Below, piece by piece: positions 1 through 10,700 of a DNA stretch of 64,000 nt. The notes beneath the pieces were generated by a model, which saw nothing but the letters and a program-made list of their open reading frames with translations, ran no database searches and was not told the DNA's origin. Position 1 is the first letter of the stretch, and the number at the start of each line of letters is the position of its first letter. The stretch covers positions 62,001 through 126,000 of the forward strand of contig JAFGEO010000144.1 of NCBI GenBank assembly GCA_016931575.1. The letters are read 5' to 3'. The position numbers and the translations under genes are program-made. The DNA is from Bacteroidales bacterium. GTDB lineage: Bacteria > Bacteroidota > Bacteroidia > Bacteroidales > UBA10428.

Positions 1-1
1 G

Positions 2-784
2 AGCGGCAAAAAATCTGATTACGCAAACCGACTGGTTTCACTTGACCGTGCTCAGGATGCCGGTCTGGATGATGTGGGCATTGGCGCTCTGTTTGGTTTG
101 TACGACTGGCGCTTTGAAGTGATGGCACTGGTACGGCACACCAACCACCTGGAGGCCTGCTATAATGTTGGGCCACATACCATCTCTTTCCCCAGGCTGC
201 AGGATGCCTCAGAGGTGAACTTTGATACCCGGTATTTTGTCAATGACCAGGAATTCGCCCGTATTATAGCCATTCTCAGGCTCGCGGTTCCCTATACCGG
301 GCTTATTCTTACGGCAAGGGAAAATGCAAGCCTGCGTAAAGAGGTCATGTCCTTCGGTGTTTCCCAGATCGATGGGGGTACCAAAATCGAAATAGCAGCA
401 TATTCCGATACTTCGCGCAAGGAACAGAACCTGGATAAGGAGCAGTTCAGGATCAATGACGACCGTTCTCTGGGCGAAATTATTGAAGAGCTTCTCGAGG
501 AGGATTATCTGCCTTCGTTCTGTACTGCCTGCTACAGGCTGGGCCGCACCGGGGAGCACTTTATGGAATTTTCGGTTCCGGGTTTTATCAAGCGGTTTTG
601 CTCCCCCAATGCCATACTCACCCTGGCGGAATACCTGGAGGACTATGCCAAACCTCACCTGGTGGACAAGGGATGGAAGATGATCGAAAAAAACCTGGAC
701 AGCCTGAACGGCAGCACCAATGTTCCCGAAATCAGGGCCAGGCTTGAACGGATCAGACAGGGTGAACGTGATCTTTATTTTTAA
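2..784 (+). CDS. hydG: [FeFe] hydrogenase H-cluster radical SAM maturase HydG (C-terminal part; 5' end outside window)
   Basis: Reading frame is open from base 2 (SGKKSDYANRLVSLDRAQDAGLDDVGIGALFGLYDWRFEV...). C-terminal CTACYRxGRTG cluster motif and ...GERDLYF end fit HydG. Followed 3 nt later by hydE. Confidence 0.93.
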   Translation, partial: SGKKSDYANRLVSLDRAQDAGLDDVGIGALFGLYDWRFEVMALVRHTNHLEACYNVGPHTISFPRLQDASEVNFDTRYFVNDQEFARIIAILRLAVPYTGLILTARENASLRKEVMSFGVSQIDGGTKIEIAAYSDTSRKEQNLDKEQFRINDDRSLGEIIEELLEEDYLPSFCTACYRLGRTGEHFMEFSVPGFIKRFCSPNAILTLAEYLEDYAKPHLVDKGWKMIEKNLDSLNGSTNVPEIRARLERIRQGERDLYF

Positions 785-787
785 ACC

Positions 788-1873
788 ATGAGGAAGCAGG
801 AGGAATTATTTACCAAAGATACGCTTGGTAAGGAGGACCTGATATCCCTGTTGGGATTGGATGCTGCCGGTCAGAAAGAACTTTTTTACCATTCCGGGAA
901 TATTAAGGAGGCACATGTTGGTAAAAAAGTCTATTTCCGCGGACTAATTGAATTTTCAAATATTTGCTCCAAGAATTGCTTTTATTGTGGCATCCGGAAG
1001 GGAAATAGCCACACAAAACGCTATAACCTGAGCGATGAAGAGATCCTGGCAGCTTCCCGTTTTGCACATCAGGAGAAGTATGCATCGCTGGTGTTACAAT
1101 CCGGCGAACTGGCATCCCCGGTTTTTACCCAAAGAGTTACCAGGCTGCTCCAAAAAATTCATCAGGAAACCAATAACGAACTGAGAGTTACACTTTCCCT
1201 TGGAGAACAGAGCAGAGAAACTTACCGGGAGTGGTTCGATGCCGGTGCTCACCGCTACCTTCTTCGCATTGAGACTTCCGATCCGGAATTTTACAGGAAA
1301 TTACATCCCTCAGATGACCTGCATTGTTTTGATAAACGCCTTGAGGCCCTGCACAATTTGAGGGATACCGGCTATCAGACTGGGACAGGTGTTATGATCG
1401 GCTTGCCTTTCCAAACCATTGAACAGCTTGCGGATGATCTGCTTTTCATGCGCGATTTTGGGATCGATATGGTGGGGATGGGGCCTTATATTGAACATGA
1501 AGAAACGCCTCTCTACGAAGTTCGCCATCATCTTTGGCCAATTATGGACCGCTTCAATATGGCCCTAAAAATGATTGCCTGTCTCCGTATGCTTATGCCA
1601 AAAATTAATATCGCTGCAGCTACCGCCCTCCAGGCAATCGATCCCATGGGTAGGGAGAAAGCCCTGAAGATCGGGGCCAACGTGATCATGCCCAACATCA
1701 CACCAGGCATTTATCGTGATAATTACGATCTGTATAACAATAAGCCCTGCACGGATGAAAATTCAGATGATTGTACACACTGCCTCAAAGCCAGAGTTGG
1801 AATGACAGGGAATGAGATTGGTTTTGGGGAATGGGGAGATTCTTCCTTCTTCCGCGAACGAACCAGGAAATAG
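788..1873 (+). CDS. hydE: [FeFe] hydrogenase H-cluster radical SAM maturase HydE
   Basis: 361 aa; radical SAM CX3CX2C motif in SNICSKNCFYCGIRKGN; directly downstream of hydG. Confidence 0.95.
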   Translation: MRKQEELFTKDTLGKEDLISLLGLDAAGQKELFYHSGNIKEAHVGKKVYFRGLIEFSNICSKNCFYCGIRKGNSHTKRYNLSDEEILAASRFAHQEKYASLVLQSGELASPVFTQRVTRLLQKIHQETNNELRVTLSLGEQSRETYREWFDAGAHRYLLRIETSDPEFYRKLHPSDDLHCFDKRLEALHNLRDTGYQTGTGVMIGLPFQTIEQLADDLLFMRDFGIDMVGMGPYIEHEETPLYEVRHHLWPIMDRFNMALKMIACLRMLMPKINIAAATALQAIDPMGREKALKIGANVIMPNITPGIYRDNYDLYNNKPCTDENSDDCTHCLKARVGMTGNEIGFGEWGDSSFFRERTRK

Positions 1874-1930
1874 GTATTCCCGGTTTCCCTGCTGTCCGGT
1901 TTCAGAAAGCTCCACTAAGTCCTGGCCGGA

Positions 1931-3163
1931 TCAGATGATCTCATCATGTTTGTTTAGTATGCCCAGAAAGGGCTCTACTGCCCGGTTGAAAATTCCGTGA
2001 ACATACGCAATGGCCATTCCGTAGTTCGAAACGGGAATATCATGGTTGATGGCATCTTTAAGTCTGTTTTTTAGCTGCTTATGAGTGATCATGCACCCAC
2101 CGCACTGAATAACCAGCGAATAGTCACTTATCGGGCGCGGGAGGTTATCCAGCCCCGCTAACGTATCATACTCGATTTTCTTACCTGAAAAATTGGAGAT
2201 CCACCTCGGTATTTTAACACGACCGATATCATCGCAGGAAACATGGTGTGAGCAGGATTCCAGCAATAGCACTCGGTCACCGTCCTTCAGCTTTCCAATG
2301 GCAGGGGTGCCTTTGATGTAGGAAGCAAAATCACCTTTCTGACGGGCCAGCACAATGCTAAAACTTGTCAGGGGAATATCACGGGGTATGGAAGCGTCTG
2401 CTTTCAGGAACACCTGACTGTCTGTGATAACAAGACTGGGCTTTACAGGATTTTTTCGCAGGAAGTCATCTACTTCTCTTTCCTTAAGCACGATAGCGGT
2501 ACAATCGTTATCCAGGACATCGCGTATGACCTGCACTTGTGGCAGGATTAACCTTCCCTCGGGAGCTTCAATGTCAATGGGCGTTATTAGTAAAACGATA
2601 TCACCGGGGGTGACAAGGTCACCGATCAGCCCTGTGTGTTTGTACGAGCTCTTTGGGATCTCCGACCGGAGCGTTTTCAGGAATCCGGCATTGTATTTTT
2701 CCGCGTTAACCGCAGAATATTCAAGGAGCTCCCGGTTGGTTATCCGCCGGATTTCTTCCCTGAAGCTTTCATCAGGAGGTTTCAGGTCGCTTTTATTGTA
2801 AAGGATAAGATACGGAAGGTCGTATTCATTGAAGTTATTGATCAGGTCCTGTTCAAACCGGGTGAAAGTCTGGTTGGTGATCACCAGAATAGCAAAATCA
2901 ACCTGACGGATTACAGCAAGTGTTTTCTTAACGCGCAATTCACCCAGATCACCCACGTCATCTATTCCGGCAGTGTCAATGATCACAGCCGGACCTATGC
3001 CTTCAATCTCAACACTTTTCTTTACCGGATCGGTCGTGGTGCCGGCAATTTCAGAAATAATCGCGACATCCTGGCCGGTAATGGCATTGATGATGGAACT
3101 CTTACCGTAGTTGCGACGGCCAAAAATTCCAATGTGGGGTTTATGATCTTTGCCTTTTGTCAT
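1931..3163 (-). CDS. hydF: [FeFe] hydrogenase H-cluster maturation GTPase HydF
   Basis: 410 aa; P-loop GRRNYGKSS, DTAG, NKSD; C-terminal CSHHVSCDD...CGGC iron-sulfur ligand motif typical of HydF. Confidence 0.94.
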   Translation of the reverse strand: MTKGKDHKPHIGIFGRRNYGKSSIINAITGQDVAIISEIAGTTTDPVKKSVEIEGIGPAVIIDTAGIDDVGDLGELRVKKTLAVIRQVDFAILVITNQTFTRFEQDLINNFNEYDLPYLILYNKSDLKPPDESFREEIRRITNRELLEYSAVNAEKYNAGFLKTLRSEIPKSSYKHTGLIGDLVTPGDIVLLITPIDIEAPEGRLILPQVQVIRDVLDNDCTAIVLKEREVDDFLRKNPVKPSLVITDSQVFLKADASIPRDIPLTSFSIVLARQKGDFASYIKGTPAIGKLKDGDRVLLLESCSHHVSCDDIGRVKIPRWISNFSGKKIEYDTLAGLDNLPRPISDYSLVIQCGGCMITHKQLKNRLKDAINHDIPVSNYGMAIAYVHGIFNRAVEPFLGILNKHDEII

Positions 3164-3173
3164 AGCTTTCCTT

Positions 3174-4637
3174 CTATTCTTCCAGGTCCTTCAACAGGTA
3201 TCCTCCATGGACCAGGTTCTCGGGTTTCAGGATCTCGGTCAGTTTTACCTCATCCAGAAGCTTAAGTTCTTTGTTTGCCCGGAAAATATCTACCTTATTT
3301 TCTTTCATGAAAGATGCCGCTTCACCTGCTTTGTTGTATCCCAGCAGGGGGACTAGCGCCGTTGATATAGACGGGCTTTCCATGACTTTCTTTCTTGCAG
3401 CTTCTTCATCAATTTCCAGTCCCGAAATAAGGTTCTTCCTGCAGCTGGAATTGCAGGCGATCAGGAGGTTAAGGCTTTCCAGCAGGGCTTGCCCCAGTGC
3501 CGGAAGGTAGGCATTCAACTCCAGGGAGCCCTGTCCTGCCAGATGGGTGATCAGCAGGTCATTGGCGTATACACGGTTCACAGCGCTGATGATAAACTCA
3601 GGGATCACCGGATTTATCTTACCCGGCATAATGGAACTTCCTACCTGTTTCTTTGGAAGGATTAACTCCCGGTTGCCATGCAGGTCGGATCCCAGCAGCC
3701 GGATGTCGTTCGCCATTTTCTCCAGGTTAACAGCATGAGCTTTCAGAATACCATGAACCTCAACCAGGGTGTCCGCATTATTGGTGGCATCCGACAGGTT
3801 TTCTGCACGGGTTACAGGAAGATTACTTAACTGCTGGAGTTTTTTCACTACCTCCAGCACGAAGTACCTCGGGGTGGTTATTGATGTTCCAATTGCGGTC
3901 CCACCCAGGTTAATGACCTTGATACGTTCGAAGCACTTGGATATCCTCCACCAATCGCGGGAGAGGGCATCATTGTAAGTACTGAACAATCTCCCGTAAG
4001 TGGTTGGAACAGCCTCCTGCATCTGGGTATATCCTATGCGGAGGGTGTTCCTGTATCGTTTTTCTTTTTTTTCGGTTTCAGTGCGCAGCAGGTTAACTTC
4101 CTCCTCCAGGCTAACAAGCAGTTGCATGCCGGCAAGATGAAGGGAAGAGGGGATAACATCATTGGTAGACTGAAAAATATTGGCATCTTCAACCGGGTCA
4201 ATGAGTGAATACTCACCCGGCTTATGCCCCAATTTGATCAGGGAGACATTGGCCAGAATTTCATTCATGTTCATGTTGAAACTCGTGCCGGCACCACCCG
4301 AAATTGCCGGTACAATGAATTCTTCGTAGTAGTCGCCTTCAGCACAGGAAGCAGCTGCAGAATCAAGGAATACCAGAACTTTCAGATCCGGGAGCCTGAT
4401 TTTTTTTCGGCTCAGATCTGTTTTTTCTTCGGCCTTCCTGATGAAATCGATAGCGGTTTGATAGCAGGCTTGTTTAACGAGCGCCAGGGCTTTATACCAC
4501 TCTTTCGGGAAAGGGGTGCGGTCAGGGAAATTTTGTCTGGCTCTTTCGGAATGAATACCGTACAGGGCATTTTCCGGAAGTTTGATCTCACCCAGGGAGT
4601 CCTTTTCTGTTCGCATAGCTGCATTGCTGGAATACAT
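3174..4637 (-). CDS. aspA: Aspartate ammonia-lyase (aspartase/fumarase superfamily)
   Basis: ~488 aa; superfamily signature GSSIMPGKINPVIPE; LPENALYGIHSERARQNFP N-terminus; ends 10 nt upstream of hydF on the same strand. Start set at MYSSNAAM (4637), not the longer ORF start. Confidence 0.85.
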   Translation of the reverse strand: MYSSNAAMRTEKDSLGEIKLPENALYGIHSERARQNFPDRTPFPKEWYKALALVKQACYQTAIDFIRKAEEKTDLSRKKIRLPDLKVLVFLDSAAASCAEGDYYEEFIVPAISGGAGTSFNMNMNEILANVSLIKLGHKPGEYSLIDPVEDANIFQSTNDVIPSSLHLAGMQLLVSLEEEVNLLRTETEKKEKRYRNTLRIGYTQMQEAVPTTYGRLFSTYNDALSRDWWRISKCFERIKVINLGGTAIGTSITTPRYFVLEVVKKLQQLSNLPVTRAENLSDATNNADTLVEVHGILKAHAVNLEKMANDIRLLGSDLHGNRELILPKKQVGSSIMPGKINPVIPEFIISAVNRVYANDLLITHLAGQGSLELNAYLPALGQALLESLNLLIACNSSCRKNLISGLEIDEEAARKKVMESPSISTALVPLLGYNKAGEAASFMKENKVDIFRANKELKLLDEVKLTEILKPENLVHGGYLLKDLEE

Positions 4638-4685
4638 GGCAAAAGTAAGCATTTCTGTATTATTCCGCAGGGATGAATTAAAGAA

Positions 4686-4708
4686 AAGGCGCCGGATGCC
4701 GGCGCCTT
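4686..4708 (-). terminator. Intrinsic terminator downstream of the C25/SGNH protein gene
   Basis: Perfect 10-bp stem AAGGCGCCGG-ATG-CCGGCGCCTT; on the minus strand followed by TTCTTT. Confidence 0.75.
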
Positions 4709-4732
4709 CTATCGTGATGAATTTGGTGATCT

Positions 4733-7700
4733 CTAATTTTCCACACTTACTTTATGGAGATGCATCTCATCCTGGTTATATACCCTGAAGATAAGCAGGG
4801 AGATATCAAACGGCTTTTCAAAGAGCAGTTCATTATCTTTTCCTGCCTCGATCCAGCTTTCCTCACGGTAAAGTATGCGTCCGCTCAGGTCAACCAACTC
4901 CACGTTATACATACCGTCCTCTTTCATGTCGGTCAGCATATAGTGCAGTGAGTTGCCACGTAGCGGATTGGGATAAACAAACAGGGAGCTTTTCGTGTCA
5001 ATACCAGCTGTTAGTTCATTTGCTTCCTTGGTGGCATCCGGATACATGGTCATATAGATGCTGTATACATAACTGGTGACGGAGGAGGACCCAAAGGATG
5101 CGGGTAGCGAACCGGTCCAGTATTGTTGTGAGTCGGCTCTGCCGGGAGTTCCCGATGTATAGTAGATGGTCGTTCCATGCTGGAATGTCCAGGCCAGCCA
5201 AATGGCTTGTCCGGCAGTGACACTTAACGGACTGGTCAGTGCTGCGGTATTCCAGCTGGCACCTGAATTCTGCATCGCAGAAGGGGTAGTTGCCAGGAGC
5301 TGGTCCGGATGCCCTTCATGATTACTATAGATCCCAAGGATAAAATAGCCGGGGGTATAAGGATTCATATACATGGAGATTGATTCAATGACCCCGCTTT
5401 CAGAAACGATAATCTGCTGAGCCCTGCGATATGCGGTGAATACAGGAGTCGAATACACATCGGTATGGCCCACCTGGATAGGATCGTTATTCGGTTCAGT
5501 ACTGGTGATGCTTACCGTGTTCGAATAATCGGACTCCCCGAAGCTATTGTAGGCAAGCACCCTGAAGGTGTAGTCGTGATTGTATTCAATGGACAGGTCT
5601 TCAAATGTTGTTTCATCTGCACCTGTATTCGCCAGGCTCACATAACCGCCTGCATCGGTACTGCTCTCAACGGTAAATCCATCTTCAAATTCTGCATGAT
5701 CGGTCCAGCTTAACTGAACAGATGGTATATCCTGATCATAGATCGCGGTGAGCGAGGTCGGAGCCAGAGGGGCTACAGCCGGAATGTCAGCGCTTATTGT
5801 CATGCTTGTTGCCGCAGCAGAACTGCCTTTCTCATTGTAAGCCGAAATGCGATACCCGTAATCATCACCATAGCTGATTGCTGCATCCGTATAACTCACT
5901 GTGTTGACTGCGAGTGCTGTTAATGAGGAGAAAGCCCCTCCGTTTATACTACGCTCGAGGGTGAAACCTTCTTCATTGTCCGAATTATCTGTCCAGCTGA
6001 TGACTATTTCAGGAACTTCTGCGTCGTAGCTCAGGCTAATGTCAGAAGGATCTGCCGGGGGCATAAATTGCTCAGCGAAGATGCTGATACCAGCAGCATA
6101 AGGCGAACTTCCGATATTGTTGTAAGCAGCGGCGCGATAGTCATAGCTGTTGTTGTAGTTTATGCTGTTGTCGGTCCAGCTGGTGCTATTCGCTGCCAGA
6201 CTTGCAACAACTGCCCAGGCTCCGCTGTTTTCGCTTCGCTCAATGGTAAAACCATCCTCGTCATCTGAAGTATCACTCCAGCTAAGGGTGACGGAAGGAA
6301 TATCCTGATTATACACTGCAATGAGGTCGGTAGGTGCCTCAGGTACCGCAGGAGCGACATAATCGGTATTGACCAGCACAGCATTGGAGTAACCGGAGTT
6401 GCCATTTGCATTGCTGATCATAACCCTGTAGCTATAGTCATTATTCAGTGCAATGGTATTGTCGGTCCATGAAGTACTGTTGGCACAGAGACTTGCTACG
6501 ATAACAAAGCTACCTCCGTTATCACTCCTCTCCACGGTGTAGCTCTCTTCATCAGATGCGTTGTCATCCCATGTCAGGATAAGCCTTGTTTCATTTTCTG
6601 TATAGGCTGCCTCCAGGTTCGAAGGAGCTGCAGGTACAGGATTAACAACAGAAGTCTGGTAAGTGGCATAGATGGAATACCTGTACGCAGCTACCGAGCC
6701 CGAACCGAAATCAGAAGGCATGCCCCCTGAGTAGGTGGCGCTTGAAGATGCTCTGCCTTCCCCTCCGGTAGTGTAGAGGATTTGCGGGGCATGTTCGTAT
6801 ACCCAGCTTAGCCATATCGAAGTATTCGCCTTAATAAAGACTGATTCTGCCAGATCAACTTCCTGCCATCCTGCTGAACCTGATACGGCAGTTACCGGAG
6901 TTACTGCCAGACGGGTTCCCGGAACTCCATTATTATCTGCATAGACACCATAGATAAGGTTGCCATAAGTTGCGCCATGGTACATCGTGACAGACTGAAT
7001 AGTGCCGTCCTCAGGCATAGTAACTTTCTGTGCCCGGCGGTTGGTAACATATACCGGGCTGCTGAACTCATCCTCATAACCGACCTTCTTTTCATCAGAA
7101 ACGGAAGATACATACAGAGCTCCGGAAGTAAGGTAGTCTGACTCACCATAGGCATTTATGGCACGTACCCGGTAGTAATAATTCGTATTGTAGGTTGAGA
7201 TCACATCTGTTGCTTCTTCAGAATTTTCTGCCAGGGTTGCAATCAGACTGAAGGTAGCTCCATCCGTTGAACGTTCAAGCTCAAATCCGGTTTCGTCATC
7301 TGACTCGTCAGTCCAGCTTATCGAAATGGCAGTTCCGCCAAGCGATATGGCGATATTGGTCGGAGCTGCCGGTGCAGCCGGCTCAGTTGCACTGATCGCT
7401 TCCGTCCCGAGCGTGTCTGAATTACCCGTGCTGTTCTGTGCAAACAACCGATAGGTGTAGCTGTTACCATAGGTAATGTCTGCATCGGTATAGGTGGTGA
7501 CATTGGCATCCAGGCTGGCCAGCGCGCTGTAAGCTCCGGAATTTATCTTCCTCTCAAGAATGAAATTGTCTTCATCGATCGAAAGATCGTCCCAGGCAAG
7601 ATTAATCAAGGGAACGTCCTGATTATAATCAGCGCTAAGGTTTTTCGGTGTGTTGGGAGCCCCCGGCTCTGTATAATCCGTATTTATGCTGACGATGTTC

Positions 7701-10700
7701 GAATAATCCGAATAACCATTTGCATTGCCGGCATATACACGGTAACTGTAGTCGTTATTGTATGCAAGGGTATTATCGGTCCATGAGGTGCTGTTGGCTA
7801 CGAGTATTGCCACAACAATGTAATCCGCCCCGTTATCGCTTCTTTCAACAAGTATGTCCATTTCATCGCTTGCATTATCAGTCCAGTTAAGTATAACTGA
7901 AGGTGTGCTTTCAGTATAACTCAGCCCCAGGTTAGTTGGTGTGGCAGGAACCGGATTGGAGGCAGCAGTCTGATAGGTGACATAGATGGAATACATGTAG
8001 GCGGCTACCGAGCTGTAACCGAAATCTGCAGGCATACCCGCGGAATATGTGTCGCCTGAAGAAGCCCTGCCCTCTCCGCCCGAGGTGTACCGGATCGACG
8101 GGGCATGTTCATACACCCAGCTCAGCCATATCGAAGTATTTGCCTCAACAAAGACAGATTCTGTCAGATCAACTTCCTGCCATCCTTCCGAACTGGCAGA
8201 TGAAGTGACAGGAGTTACTCCCAGACGGGCTCCCGGAACACCACCCTCATCTGCATAAACGGCAAAGAGGAGGTTCCCGTAGGTTGCGCCATGGTACATT
8301 GTAATTGAGGTAAGTGTTCCGTCTTCCGGCATGGTAACTTTCTGTGCCCTGCGGTTCGAAACATATACCGGGCTGCTCAAAATGGTCTCATAGCCAAGGT
8401 TTTTCTCCTCAGGTTCTGAAGAAACATACAGGGCTCCTGAACTAATGTAGTCTGATCCGCCATAGGCATTTATTGCCCGGACACGATAGTAATAAGTGAT
8501 ATCGAATTGTGAGATGACATCTGTTGCGCTTTCTGTATTTGCACCCGGCGTTGCGATAAGGGTGAAGTCGCTGCCGTTGTTGGAACGCTCCATTTCAAAG
8601 GCAGTCTCATCATCCGACTCATCATTCCAGCTGATTGTAATGGTGGTTCCGTTAAGCGTTGTTGATAGGTTTGAAGGTGTTGCCGGGGTCAGGATTTCCT
8701 CCGAAACCGTTAAGCTTATTTCTTCGGTGGCTGAGCCCTGGCTATTGGTGGCAGTGAAGCTCAGGTTGAAAGTACCGGTCTGATCCGGCGTCCATTGCAG
8801 GATACCAAGCTTGGCATCGAAATTCATCCCGTTCACCAGTCCTGAAACACCCAATGTTGCAGGTTCAGTTGATAACGCCATCATATCGAGGTAGTAATCC
8901 TCACCGAGGAGAATGGCAGCATCAGATACATTCAGAATTAGGGGAACATCAGGTTTGCGGTATGTAGCCTCCGTAATGCCGTCCATCCATACCTGCGCCA
9001 TCTTTGTAAATCCTTTTGGATTGGGGTGGTACTGGTCATACATATCACCATCGGGCTGCAATGCATAGTTGACACCTGAGGCATTTTCCATATCGATCAG
9101 GTAGAGGCATGTATCTGCCCTGCCTGATATCAGGTTTGCCATGTTTGTGTTAAAAGTGGTAACATCGGCATTCACCGGTACCTGGTTCATAATGCAGGCC
9201 AGGATAGTTTTAGTTGTTGATCCGGTCCTTGTTTTGAAAGCGTCAATTTCATCCAAAATGCTTTCTAAGGTGGAAATATCGGTGGTGAGTCCGTTAGTTC
9301 CGATATGCAGCAGGATGATATCCGGATTGTATTCATCGAGGTAGAAAGTGCCCGTTTCCTGTGTTCCGCTGACCTGGTTATAACCGGTCTGCAGCAGATG
9401 CAGGAGCTGTGGGGCTGTCATGCCCGGGAACCCTCCGTTTTCAGGATCGGAGAATAATCCTCCTCCAGATGTTTCGCTTCCAACGAAGTTGAAATCTATT
9501 TCTGCTTCATTCAGCAATTCGAATAGATCTTTACGGTAGGCAATTTTTTCTGATGCATCCCGATCATCAACAATGCGCTGATCATAGGTCAGGGAATTAC
9601 CCAGGGGAAGTATGTTGAGGAAATCTCCTGAATTAACAGCCAGGTCAGTAATATAAGGTTTATAATTCGCTGACGTAATGGTTAATACGATATCGGTCAT
9701 GTCTGCAGTCACAGGATTCGGAAGCTCCAGGGTGCCGGCACCATTCCCGAGCTTAACCTCGGCAACGAGCTCTCCGCCGATACATAGGGTTGCCAGTCCG
9801 CCCGGACAGTTTGACCCTGTAACTTCAAACCTGGTATCTCCCGGTTGAAGCCCTGGAGCGTGGTTTGCGCTGATCACGGTTGGTTGTCTTGACCAGATCC
9901 GCATAGCAGGATCACCAAAATAATGGTACAGGTGGAACTGGTTTTTATTTGCCCAGCCGTTTTCATCCCAGGTTTCAGTCATACGGACAAGTCCCTGGAT
10001 CATGACATCTCCCATGTTATAGATAGGATCATGAGCTGCGGGCGTACCTGAATTATCGGCCATACCAAAATCAGGATTTATACCCGGATCAGCCCAGATA
10101 GCATCCATCATACCGATGATCAGTGCATCATTGAAGCCTGACTTGGTTTGTGATGTTGCAGCAACAACGCCTGCTGCTCCGCCATTTGGATTTCTTAACA
10201 GGGTTTCCGCAAAGCTGATCATGGCTGGCTCGGCATATATGAACTGGCCTGTTCCGCAGTTTACACTGAAGAATATGGTTAGCTTGTCAATGTTGGTCAG
10301 CTGATTCATATGACTGATATGGAAATACGGGGCCATCCATTGGTCAATTAATCCGTGATCGCGGTGGAAGGCATAGAGCCTGCCTTCATTTATGGAAGAA
10401 ATAATATCATCCTTATTGCCATCCCAGGCATAGCCATTTGATTTTTTATACTGATCGGGCACATCGGTGACTCCGGAAAAGTATGGATTAAACTTGTTTG
10501 GGTAAACACTGGATTCAGTATATAAAATCAAGTCACTATCAAAGCCCAGGCTGGTCATGTAATCATACATCTCGATGGTTGTCCTGGCATAGCGATAGTC
10601 AGAGGTACCATCACGAAGTGAATCCTGGAAATAACCGGCATGGATACCCTTGTTGTAAAAGTCGGGATCAGCGGGTGGATTTTGTTCGTAACTGATGATC

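Noticed and set aside
2636-3265. 209-aa plus-strand ORF over hydF
   Set aside because: Antisense to hydF, which has clear family motifs; no protein-like character of its own.
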